This document shows, piece by piece, positions 8,680 to 16,020 of a DNA stretch of 36,190 nucleotides (position 1 is the stretch's first letter; the number at the start of each line of letters is the position of its first letter). The translations under genes were made by a program, and so were the position numbers. A model generated the notes under the pieces. The model ran no database searches. It was not told the origin of the DNA and saw only the letters and a list, made by a program, of their open reading frames with translations. Source of the stretch: Clostridia bacterium (GTDB lineage Bacteria > Bacillota > Clostridia > Christensenellales > Borkfalkiaceae); assembly GCA_017463425.1 (NCBI GenBank), contig JAFTPE010000038.1:1-36190 (forward strand). The letters are read 5' to 3'.

Positions 8680-8708
8680 ATTATACAACAAATAATTTCA
8701 AAAAGCAA
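8680..8708 (-). promoter_or_regulatory. Promoter of the Na+ decarboxylase operon
   Basis: Minus strand TTGCTT, 17-bp spacer, TATAAT. It predicts a transcript start near 8673 and a 5' leader of roughly 77 nt before the first gene. The leader has only a weak long-range pairing (TTGGTC with GACCA), so I do not call a riboswitch. Confidence 0.7.
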
Positions 8709-8737
8709 GTGTTGAACAAAACTTTTTTTAATTTTTT

Positions 8738-8788
8738 ATAAAAAAATGACGATTACGAATTTATAATTAACAAAAAATTCGCATCGTC
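8738..8788 (-). terminator. Rho-independent terminator after the TVP38 gene
   Basis: On the minus strand an imperfect stem (GACGATGCGAATTT pairing with AAATTCGTAATCGTC, one bulge) is followed directly by ATTTTTTTAT. It lies between the TVP38 stop and the decarboxylase promoter. A second small dyad, AATCGGTG/CACCGATT at 8825-8857, lies closer to the stop. Confidence 0.65.
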
Positions 8789-8873
8789 GATGAAAAACTT
8801 TTACATAATTCGTTTTTTATATAGAATCGGTGCGATTTATAACAGTATACACCGATTTGAATAAATTTATTTA

Positions 8874-9803
8874 TTACTTTTGTTTTTTCCCAAACGTTTT
8901 AAACTTCTTTGATACAAATGCTTGGATTTTATCTAAATTTTTATATAGTAATGTAAATATAATGAAAAATCCGATAAAAAACAACACCCAGAGCATTGCC
9001 CCCCACCAAGTATTAAGTGGAATAAAATCAACCGAATAGGCAGTACAAGACACCGCCAAAATCCGCGAGATTAAAATCATGATAAGAAAATATCGCGTAC
9101 TCATAGACGAAAGCCCCGCCAAAAAACAAAGGACGTCATCAGGAAACATTGGCAAAACGAACATCAACGTTAAAAATAGATTGTCTTTGCCTTTTAATTT
9201 ATTTTGCCATTTATTTAAAACGTCTTCCCCCACTATCCAAGCAACTGTCTTATGCCCCAATTTTCTGCCCACAAAAAACGCCGTAATCGAACCTAAAATA
9301 ATCCCGATAAGGCTGTAAATTAACGTATAAAACGGCCCGAACAAGCCAACCCCTGCGGCTGTGCTGACAATGCTAGGAATTGGCAAAATTATCACTTGCA
9401 AATATTGCAAAACGATATAAAAAATCGGCATCCACACCCCTGCGTCTTCTAAATATTTTTGCAAGCTCTCCGCGCTCTTTATCACCGCAAAAAAGCCTGT
9501 TTTTTGTAAAATGAAAACCAAAACCAAACAAAACGTCAACAGAATATACCCGCTGAACAACGTCTTTGTCAAGGTTTCTTTTCCTCTCAACGTACACCAT
9601 ACGCAAAAACCGCATAATGCAAGCAGTAACCCTGCTGTCGCAATCGATAACAGTACGTTATATTTCACAAAAAAAGCGTGCGATATTTTGGAAATACATA
9701 AAATAGAAAACACGATGCAAACGACGGAAAAGAGAAAAAACACACATAAAAAGAATATTTGGTTTTTCGTTGGTTTTCTTTTTTCTTCTTGATTGATTTT
9801 CAT
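8874..9803 (-). CDS. TVP38/TMEM64-family membrane protein
   Basis: 309-aa integral membrane protein with the VTT (SNARE-associated/DedA-like) domain. About seven hydrophobic helices are visible. The diagnostic reentrant region is PIPSIVSTAAGVGLFGP at about 152-168, followed by GSITAFFVGRKLGHKT, and the second signature is LPMFPDDVLCFLAGLSSM near 225-242. VTT-domain proteins are half-transporters or scramblases for lipid carriers in some cases; no substrate can be assigned here. The first ~100 residues add an extra set of helices before the core. AAAGGAACG ribosome binding site. Monocistronic by appearance, with a terminator after it. Confidence 0.88.
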   Translation of the reverse strand: MKINQEEKRKPTKNQIFFLCVFFLFSVVCIVFSILCISKISHAFFVKYNVLLSIATAGLLLALCGFCVWCTLRGKETLTKTLFSGYILLTFCLVLVFILQKTGFFAVIKSAESLQKYLEDAGVWMPIFYIVLQYLQVIILPIPSIVSTAAGVGLFGPFYTLIYSLIGIILGSITAFFVGRKLGHKTVAWIVGEDVLNKWQNKLKGKDNLFLTLMFVLPMFPDDVLCFLAGLSSMSTRYFLIMILISRILAVSCTAYSVDFIPLNTWWGAMLWVLFFIGFFIIFTLLYKNLDKIQAFVSKKFKTFGKKQK

Positions 9804-9865
9804 GGTTACGTTCCTTTGCTTTAGTATTGTATTTTTTTATAATATTATTTATGTAATCGCATTAT

Positions 9866-11695
9866 TTATAATATTGTAGGAAAACCCTTCCAAAAACCAC
9901 CTTTGCACCCTTTGCTTATATTTGACGGTCCTTTTCCGTCGTCTACCCAAAGCGGTGTATTATATAAGGCGTTTGACGCAATATCCACGCGCGGACATTG
10001 GCTTCTGTCCAAAGTTTTTAAATGCAAATTATCCGCAAAAGCCAATTTCCCTAAATTTTTACAGTTTGCCCCAAGAAAAACTTGTTGCAAATCACACATA
10101 TAAAAAGCCCAATCTCCAACTGCGGTTGCTGACGTAAAATCAGCATATTGTAGAGATGAACAACGGTGAAAACAAGAGCCGTCGAACCATCTTATATTTT
10201 CCGTATTAATTTCTTTAAGCGAAGAACAACCTCTAAACGTGGCAAATTCTATCGACGTAATATTAGGAGATAAAACCACCCGTTCAAGCGCAGAACAATT
10301 TTCAAAAGCCTGTATCCCGAGTGCGTTTACTTCAGGAAGTAATTCTACGTATTTAATATACGGATTTCCGACAAAAGCGTAATCTTTTATCGTCGTCGAA
10401 TTCAACGTCAACATTTCTATATTAAGCAGCGTCGGGCATTTGTATAAAATGCTTTTCCTTTTATCGTATAATATACCGCCCTCTACCGTCAAACCCGTAT
10501 TTTCAGGCGAAACTGTAATTTCTTTTAATTTCGGCAATTCAATTTGATACGGGTCGTTCCACAAATACGACGTTACCATTCCCATATGTAATTTTTCTAA
10601 ATTTTCACACCTTGAAACCGCTGATGCGGAAAAATCCGTTACGCTATCGGGCAGAATAAATTCGGTTAAATTGTTACAATTAGAAAACGCGCCCGTATAA
10701 ATTGCCGTTACCGTATCGGGAATCAAGACGCTTGTAAATTCCGCGCCCGAAAATCCGCCTTTAATAACTTTGAGATTTTTCGGAAACTTTAAAACTCCCG
10801 TCAACGGATTTCCCGAAAACGTGGCATATCCAATTCCTTGGATAGCCGAATCGTAAAGATTTAAATCAACGATTTTTGCCCCTTGAAACGCGCCGTCGCC
10901 CAATTCTTGCAACGTTGACGGAGCAACAAGCGAAGTCAATTCTGTTTCTTTAAACGCATTGATTTCAATCGTTTCCAACCCTTCTATAAGCTCGATTTGA
11001 GAAATTGGTACGCCGTAAAACGCCTTCTCGCCTATGTGTTTCATATTTGCGCCAAGGGTTACGTCTGTAAACTTTTCTCCAAATAACGCCTCTTCTCCGA
11101 TTTTCGTTATGGGAGAATCTTGATAGGTATCAGGAATGGTGAGTTCCCCCTCTCCGAACGCATACAAAAGAGTCGCCTCGGTTTCCTCGTCGTTTTTGAC
11201 GATAATCATATTTTCCACGACGTTTTCTTGCGTTATATACGTATAGTTATTTTCGTTATCTTCTTGCGGAGATAAAAGATACGAGCCGTGATACGGAAAA
11301 TCGTCTTTAAATTGGATTTGAGATATCGGAGCTTCCGTTTCCCAAACTTTTATAAAGTACGTGGAAAGACATACGCTCTTGATACATTCGGGGATATAAA
11401 TTTTACGAATCCGCCCCAAGTCCCCCGGTCCTTTGGAGGGCGCCCACATACCGTGTGAACGATAATTTGCGCCCAAATGGGAAATGGGATATTCCCCGAT
11501 TTGTTCAGGTACACGCCAAGTGGATTGTTCGAGAATTTCTGAAGGGATACCAATTATAGAATACGTGCCGTCTTCTTCAATTTGCAAAGTGTATCCCTCT
11601 ACGTCGATTTCATATTCTTCATTGCAGGCAACAAAACCAAGCGATACGCAAAACAAACATATAACGAATAACAATAAAATTGTTAGTTTTTTCAT
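9866..11695 (-). CDS. BspA-like leucine-rich repeat lipoprotein
   Basis: 609-aa surface lipoprotein. The signal peptide ends in the lipobox LGFVAC with the modified cysteine at residue 24. From about residue 170 onward it is made of LRR_5/BspA-type repeats, visible as recurring units such as ITKIGEEALFGEKFTDVTLG, MKHIGEKAFYGVPISQIEL, and VTAIYTGAFSNCNNLTEFIL (about 23 residues each). The first part (25-170) is not recognisable. Members of this family often bind host or microbial surfaces, but the ligand here is unknown. AAGGAGG ribosome binding site. No cell-wall sorting motif; anchoring is through the lipid. Confidence 0.9.
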   Translation of the reverse strand: MKKLTILLLFVICLFCVSLGFVACNEEYEIDVEGYTLQIEEDGTYSIIGIPSEILEQSTWRVPEQIGEYPISHLGANYRSHGMWAPSKGPGDLGRIRKIYIPECIKSVCLSTYFIKVWETEAPISQIQFKDDFPYHGSYLLSPQEDNENNYTYITQENVVENMIIVKNDEETEATLLYAFGEGELTIPDTYQDSPITKIGEEALFGEKFTDVTLGANMKHIGEKAFYGVPISQIELIEGLETIEINAFKETELTSLVAPSTLQELGDGAFQGAKIVDLNLYDSAIQGIGYATFSGNPLTGVLKFPKNLKVIKGGFSGAEFTSVLIPDTVTAIYTGAFSNCNNLTEFILPDSVTDFSASAVSRCENLEKLHMGMVTSYLWNDPYQIELPKLKEITVSPENTGLTVEGGILYDKRKSILYKCPTLLNIEMLTLNSTTIKDYAFVGNPYIKYVELLPEVNALGIQAFENCSALERVVLSPNITSIEFATFRGCSSLKEINTENIRWFDGSCFHRCSSLQYADFTSATAVGDWAFYMCDLQQVFLGANCKNLGKLAFADNLHLKTLDRSQCPRVDIASNALYNTPLWVDDGKGPSNISKGCKGGFWKGFPTIL

Positions 11696-11768
11696 CTTTT
11701 TCCTCCTTGTCTATTGATAATATCCCCCCCCTTCCGAAGAGCCAAACATTTTCAGCTATTTTATTATA

Positions 11769-12248
11769 TTATTCGCCTCTATCATCATTTTCCTGTAAAA
11801 CAGGCAAAGTTTTTCTAAGGTCTACAATAGCGGCGCGCGCCAATTCGTCGCAACGGTTGTTAAACTCGTTATCAGCGTGTCCCGCCACTTTATGAAAGGT
11901 AACCTCATGCGTTTTTGTCAAAGCGTATAATTCTTCCCAAAGGTCAACGTTCAACACGGGTTTTCCGTCAGATTTTTTCCAACCGTTCTTTTTCCAACCG
12001 TAAATCCACCCCTCCAAAAAGGCGTTGACTGTATATGCCGAATCGCTATAAACGTCCACTTTACAAGGATATTTAAGTCGTTTTAATCCAACGATTACCG
12101 CCATAATTTCCATTCGGTTGTTCGTCGTTTCTTCTTCCGCACCGTTATATTCACGTTTGATATCGCCGTATATTAAAATGCCACCGTAGCCGCCAAGACC
12201 TGGATTGCCAGAACATGCTCCGTCCGTATATAAAATTACTTCTTTCAT
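11769..12248 (-). CDS. rnhA: Ribonuclease HI
   Basis: 159 aa, the normal length for bacterial RNase HI, which cuts the RNA strand of RNA-DNA hybrids. The four catalytic carboxylates are in place: Asp of LYTDGACSGNPG, Glu of NNRMEIMAV, Asp of VYSDSAYTVNA and Asp of AGHADNEFNNRCDELAR. The start at 12248 (MKEVILYTDG) is chosen because the family begins there; the frame stays open a further 30 codons upstream, but that stretch overlaps the tRNA-Trp promoter on the other strand and does not match the family. The ribosome binding site is weak (AAAGAGAGAA). Confidence 0.95.
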   Translation of the reverse strand: MKEVILYTDGACSGNPGLGGYGGILIYGDIKREYNGAEEETTNNRMEIMAVIVGLKRLKYPCKVDVYSDSAYTVNAFLEGWIYGWKKNGWKKSDGKPVLNVDLWEELYALTKTHEVTFHKVAGHADNEFNNRCDELARAAIVDLRKTLPVLQENDDRGE

Positions 12249-12331
12249 TTCTAATTCTCTCTTTTTAAACGTTTCGCTTGGAAAATGTTTTTGGTTTTTT
12301 ATAAAATCGTGTTTTTTTCCTTGAAAAATAA

Positions 12332-12360
12332 TTGACAAATGTTTTTTTTTGTTATATAAT
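12332..12360 (+). promoter_or_regulatory. Consensus promoter for tRNA-Trp
   Basis: TTGACA, 17-bp spacer with a T-tract, TATAAT: a perfect consensus on the plus strand, ending 13 bp before the mature tRNA 5' end. Confidence 0.9.
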
Positions 12361-12373
12361 AGCTACGTTGTTT

Positions 12374-12448
12374 AGGGGAGTGGCTCAACGGTAGAGTAGC
12401 GGTCTCCAAAACCGTAGGTTGCGTGTTCGAATCGCGTCTCCCCTGCCA
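12374..12448 (+). tRNA. trnW: tRNA-Trp (anticodon CCA)
   Basis: 75-nt tRNA with encoded CCA. Acceptor stem AGGGGAG pairs with CTCCCCT at 12438-12444, followed by discriminator G. The D arm contains GGCTCAACGGTAGAG. The anticodon loop CTCCAAA at 12404-12410 gives anticodon CCA at 12406-12408. The T arm has GTTCGAATC. All four helices form. It has its own promoter and terminator. Confidence 0.97.
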
Positions 12449-12456
12449 AATGGAAG

Positions 12457-12518
12457 GGTGTCGAAATTTGATACAGTTTTTATTGGACTGTTCAATGGCG
12501 ACACCTTTTTATTTTTTT
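12457..12518 (+). terminator. Terminator of tRNA-Trp
   Basis: GGTGTCG (12457-12463) pairs with CGACACC (12499-12505), with an inner stem TTGATACAGT/ACTGTTCAA, then a long T-run (12506 onwards). A good intrinsic terminator on the plus strand. Confidence 0.85.
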
Positions 12519-12533
12519 CGTTAGTTTTTCCGT

Positions 12534-12565
12534 AAAGTGCTGGCAAATCAACGTGTCAGCACTTT
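12534..12565. repeat. Perfect 9-bp inverted repeat left of the IS element
   Basis: AAAGTGCTG and CAGCACTTT with a 14-nt loop, followed by TTATTATACC and a T-run. It could be a second terminator or part of the IS left end. I cannot decide between these. Confidence 0.45.
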
Positions 12566-12605
12566 TATTATACCTTTTTTTTCTAAAACTTGCAACCAAA
12601 TTAGC

Positions 12606-12634
12606 TTGTTTCAAACATAATATTATGCTATAAT
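12606..12634 (+). promoter_or_regulatory. Promoter of the IS transposase
   Basis: TTGTTT, 17-bp spacer, TATAAT, followed by TTGGAGAAATT just before the transposase ATG. Confidence 0.65.
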
Positions 12635-12655
12635 CTTTAAGTTGTTGGAGAAATT

Positions 12656-13795
12656 ATGAAAAGAACTCATTATAACCAAGATTTTAAGCTAAAAATCGTG
12701 AAGAAATACTTAAAAGGAATAAGCAGTAGGCAGCTTTGCACAGAATACAAAATCCCCAAGAGTGCCGTACTTTATTGGATTAGTAAATATCGAAATATTT
12801 GTAATATAAAAGGAAAAATCGTTACAATCGCTGATTACAACGAATTAAACAGACAAAACGAAAGAAATGAATTATGTTTAAAAATTTACAAGTCGACTGG
12901 ACTATCCTCTCAATCCCCGCAAAAAGATAAACTTGAAGCAATTAGGCATCTCAGTAAAGACTATCCTGTTAAATACTTATGCGAAGTTTTAGCCGTAAAT
13001 AGAACAAAATACTATAGATACATTAAAAATACCGCAACTAAGACTTCTTTACGCCGAAAGGAATTATCTACGCAGATTATAGAAATTTTTAACGAAAATA
13101 ATGCCCGTTACGGTTCAAAACGGATTTGCGCCACCTTGAAAAGGATGGGGATTAATACCTCTAGACGTTTAGTTACCGATCTTATGAAAGAAAACAGCTT
13201 GTCGGTTAATATAGGCGAAAAGCCTGCACGTCCCCCACAAAATTATGATAGTAGACATCCAAATCACTTAGCTTGGCAAAAACGTTATGCGCTTTCTTGT
13301 CCAGACGTTGCTTGGCTTAGCGATGTTACCGACTTTAAAATTTGCGGCGTAAAGTTTTATATATGTGCAATTCAAGATATTGCCAGTCGATATATCCTTT
13401 CTTATAAAATTTCCACCCATAGCAATGCAAAACTTGCAGCTTTAACATTCCAAGATGCCAATAAGTTTCGGGCTGCCCCTTTGAGTTTATTATTCCATAG
13501 CGACCAAGGCGCCATTTATACCAGTATGAGTTTTGGCTCATATCTCCGCGCAAATGGCGTTACGCAATCTTTTTCTAGGAAAGGTTGTCCCCATGATAAT
13601 GGGCATATGGAATCATTTTTTGCTACGCTAAAAAAAGAAGAAATCTACCGTCGCAAATATACTTCACCGGAAGATTTCTTCAAATCAATTGAAAACTATG
13701 TAGAATATTATAATAACAAGCGTTTACATTCTTGTTTAGGCTACCAAACACCTAAAGAAGTTTTAGATTATTATGATAATGCTTCAAGGTTATAA
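12656..13795 (+). CDS. IS3-family transposase, OrfA and OrfB in one frame
   Basis: 379-aa DDE transposase. Residues 1-~45 hold the helix-turn-helix (FKLKIVKKYLKGISSRQLC and on) typical of OrfA. From about 95 the OrfB part follows: a HTH_21-like domain (RYGSKRICATLKRMGI), then the integrase core. Catalytic residues are Asp in WLSDVTDF, Asp in LFHSDQGAIY and Glu in DNGHMESFFATLKKEE, and the C-terminal YYNNKRLHSCLGYQTPKEV is the IS3 signature. Most IS3 elements need a -1 frameshift between OrfA and OrfB; here both are in one uninterrupted frame. It appears intact. The only sizeable protein gene on the plus strand in this window. Confidence 0.93.
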   Translation: MKRTHYNQDFKLKIVKKYLKGISSRQLCTEYKIPKSAVLYWISKYRNICNIKGKIVTIADYNELNRQNERNELCLKIYKSTGLSSQSPQKDKLEAIRHLSKDYPVKYLCEVLAVNRTKYYRYIKNTATKTSLRRKELSTQIIEIFNENNARYGSKRICATLKRMGINTSRRLVTDLMKENSLSVNIGEKPARPPQNYDSRHPNHLAWQKRYALSCPDVAWLSDVTDFKICGVKFYICAIQDIASRYILSYKISTHSNAKLAALTFQDANKFRAAPLSLLFHSDQGAIYTSMSFGSYLRANGVTQSFSRKGCPHDNGHMESFFATLKKEEIYRRKYTSPEDFFKSIENYVEYYNNKRLHSCLGYQTPKEVLDYYDNASRL

Positions 13796-14244
13796 TACTT
13801 CAAAACTTCTTTTTGTTGCGTATTTAATTTGCTTTCAATCGTTTTACCGTCCGACAAAGTAGCGGTTACAACATCAGTTACATCTAAAATGGAATTAGCC
13901 CCCAACAAATCGGTATAATATAACCCTTCTACTACATGCACGTCCGATACAGCAGAACCAACACCGGCCTTAAATTGTTTGGAGTTGTTGGTGACAGATT
14001 CGCTTACTTCAATTTTGACCCCCTTTTTATTCTCTGCATACGACTTTCCAGCATTTGCTGTTTCAAAGGCTTTAGCCGCTACGTTTAAAAACTCCGAGCC
14101 GAAACCGCCAGCATACGTATCCACGTACAAATACGATAAGTTAGCGTTTTCTTCAGGTTCATACTCGACACCACCGTCACAACTAGCCATCAAACCACAC
14201 GCCATTACACTTGCCATAGAAATTGCAATAAATTTTCTTTTCAT
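13771..14244 (-). pseudogene. Extracellular solute-binding protein, truncated by the IS element
   Basis: The first ~150 codons of an ABC-transporter solute-binding lipoprotein. The signal peptide ends in lipobox LMASC (Cys at 22). The mature part, LSYLYVDTYAGGFGSEFLNVAAKAFE, and then KKGVKIEVSESVTNNSKQF, VSDVHVVEG and ILDVTDVV, has the pattern of family-1 sugar-binding proteins. The frame then runs into the IS element and stops after a few foreign codons. Such proteins are usually 450-550 aa, so about two thirds is missing, and it is not found on the far side of the IS, where the tRNA-Trp gene lies. The AGAGGT ribosome binding site is intact, so a short lipoprotein may still be made. Confidence 0.85.
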
Positions 14245-14406
14245 CTTTTTTACCTCTTTTTATTTTTTATTTTTAAACATGTTTTTCGACATGAATAAAT
14301 ACTTATTTTACTAATAGTTAAAGTTTTGCTGATATTCACTTTCTTCTAATATATACTTTTTCAAATTATTGGAAGTGACTATTCGTCTTTTAATACTTTT
14401 AATTGC

Positions 14407-14649
14407 CTACTTAGCTACTACCTTGTTGCTGTTAAAGTAAATCTCGCCGTCAACTACTTTCCAATATCCACCCCAAGCCGCAACTTGTTCCGTCGTAGCC
14501 GTGAGCAAATCCGTTGCCGTTTCGTAAGGCGCCGTCGTATCCTTATCCGTATATTGCGTCGCATTGCTTATCACGTATACGTTGGTTAACCGCACGTCGC
14601 TTTCGCCGCTACCGAACACGTACGATTTTTCAGCGGGATCGCTATATGA
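14407..14649 (-). pseudogene. C-terminal remnant of a secreted repeat protein
   Basis: An 81-codon open stretch without a proper start, reading from just after the stop of the preceding gene to a TAG. It contains SDVRLTNVYVISNATQY, TATDLLTATTEQVAAWGGYW and KVVDGEIYFNSNKVVAK. The pattern (NVYVIS, an alternating segment, then GYWKVVDGEIYF) resembles the last repeat of large adhesin-like proteins of gut Firmicutes; this is recognition by eye only. An AAAGGAGA site and ATG precede it but lead into a stop after three codons, so this looks like the tail left after a deletion. Confidence 0.6.
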
Positions 14650-14666
14650 TCATTGGATTTCTCCTT

Positions 14667-15995
14667 TTATTGAGGGATTACGAAAACGCCTTCTCCTCCG
14701 CAGAGCGTTACGGTGTACTTACCGTCGTCGAGTTCTACTGTATAACATTCGTCTTTTCTATATACGATTGCCGTCGTTTTTCCTGTAAATTCGATTTCCA
14801 CAAAAGAATCCTTAAAATCGGTGGGGTCGGAATAATTCGTCAACATATACCCGTCGTTGCCTTTACCGTCTTTAAAACAGCCGACGATTAAATTTTCCTC
14901 CGCCCGACAACGACCAACGCCGTCATAGGCAGAAAGCGTATGCGCAAGAGAAGAAAAATCATCTCTATCCCAGCGCAAATCGCCTCGAACGTTTAAAACT
15001 CCTTGCCATTCAAAATCCATATACGCTTCGGACAATTTTTTCAAATTACGATTAAGTTGTTGTACGTCAAAATAGCTCTGCGTGCGTTCATAAACACGAG
15101 GCAATAAAACGCCGTTTTCGTCGTATCGAGGCGTATATCCGTCGATAATCATAGCTTTTCCGTCTTTATAACCAAATTCTCCTCTCAACAACTCTTTGGG
15201 TTCTTGATAACAAAACACTTGAATATTTTTTACGCCGTACGCAAGCGCAACGTAGTATTGCAAAGACAATTCTTTTTCGTTGGGATATCTCCAATTTAAG
15301 GTTTTAGAATCCATAACCTGCACGTACAAATACAAATCCGCGCCGTATCGTTTCGCATAATATTGCAACAATTCGAGATTATTCAACAGTTTTCCGTCGA
15401 AACGGTTGGTATAATACGGATAAAAATCCGTTCCTATCCAGCGTTTTACACCTTGAGGCAAAGGAGCAAGAATTTCCTCGCAATATTTTTTTACGTAATC
15501 CTCGTACCCCTTGCCCTCGCCCATAGATACTTGATCCGCGCAAGCATAATTCGGCCAAAGCGTTACCGTAAATTGCTTGTCGGGATAATTTTTCAAAAGA
15601 AAATCCACTCCAAATTTCAAATCGTCGATATCGGGACGCCCCGTCATAGAAGAATAACGTTTGTCGCCAAGCGGTTCGTCGCATACGTCAAAACCCGTTA
15701 CTACCGTTTCATAACCTTTTAAAATTTCCGACCAAGGCTTTCCAAACGACGTGTCCTTGTTATCCATATACAAATGCGCGTTAATTCCGTATTTTTTACA
15801 AAATGCAAGCCCTTCGGACAAATATTCCGCCGTTTCTTCGTTGGTTGGAAATAACGTAATTTCGTTAAATTCCGCCTCTTTATACCACGCCCAAAGTTGT
15901 TCTACAAGATCGGGACTGTACCACGCGCCAAGCGTGATTTCCTTTCCGCTGTTATAGTAAGAAATTTTCTCTGTTTTTTTACTTTCTTTTTTCAT
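14667..15995 (-). CDS. Putative TIM-barrel glycoside hydrolase-like protein, no signal peptide
   Basis: 442 aa, no signal peptide. It is a paralogue of the protein at 28978-30303: both share a DEP motif at the likely end of strand 4 (TGFDVCDEP here, about residues 108-116), a YEDYV segment, a YYAKRYGADLYLYVQVM strand-helix unit, and NEKELSLQYYVALAYGVKNI near residue 260. The layout fits a clan-A-like (beta/alpha)8 hydrolase, with the Glu of DEP as a candidate acid/base, followed by a beta-sandwich C-terminal domain from about 340. I do not recognise the CAZy family. GTGAG ribosome binding site; 25 bp after the DUF6273 gene, so probably the end of the same operon. The lack of a signal peptide suggests a cytosolic enzyme or a lost N-terminus. 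Confidence 0.65.
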   Translation of the reverse strand: MKKESKKTEKISYYNSGKEITLGAWYSPDLVEQLWAWYKEAEFNEITLFPTNEETAEYLSEGLAFCKKYGINAHLYMDNKDTSFGKPWSEILKGYETVVTGFDVCDEPLGDKRYSSMTGRPDIDDLKFGVDFLLKNYPDKQFTVTLWPNYACADQVSMGEGKGYEDYVKKYCEEILAPLPQGVKRWIGTDFYPYYTNRFDGKLLNNLELLQYYAKRYGADLYLYVQVMDSKTLNWRYPNEKELSLQYYVALAYGVKNIQVFCYQEPKELLRGEFGYKDGKAMIIDGYTPRYDENGVLLPRVYERTQSYFDVQQLNRNLKKLSEAYMDFEWQGVLNVRGDLRWDRDDFSSLAHTLSAYDGVGRCRAEENLIVGCFKDGKGNDGYMLTNYSDPTDFKDSFVEIEFTGKTTAIVYRKDECYTVELDDGKYTVTLCGGEGVFVIPQ

Positions 15996-16020
15996 TATGC
16001 AAACTCACTTTTCATTTTTT

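Larger units (their letters stand above)
12566..13797 (+). mobile_element. IS3-family insertion sequence (boundaries approximate)
   Basis: About 1.2 kb around an IS3-type transposase. Possible short terminal inverted repeats are TATTATACCTT at the left and the complement of TATTATAACCTT at the right (one gap). They are weak and do not show the usual TG..CA ends, so the exact limits may differ by tens of bases. The right end lies in a solute-binding-protein gene; the left end is next to the tRNA-Trp terminator. No target duplication can be recognised. Confidence 0.55.

Noticed and set aside
12249-12338. Longer start for RNase HI (30 extra codons)
   Set aside because: The extension is unlike the family, lacks a ribosome binding site and overlaps the perfect tRNA-Trp promoter on the other strand.
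12534-12565. AAAGTGCTG inverted repeat as the certain IS left end
   Set aside because: No matching copy is seen at the right end of the IS, and it could equally be a second terminator, so I report it only as an inverted repeat.
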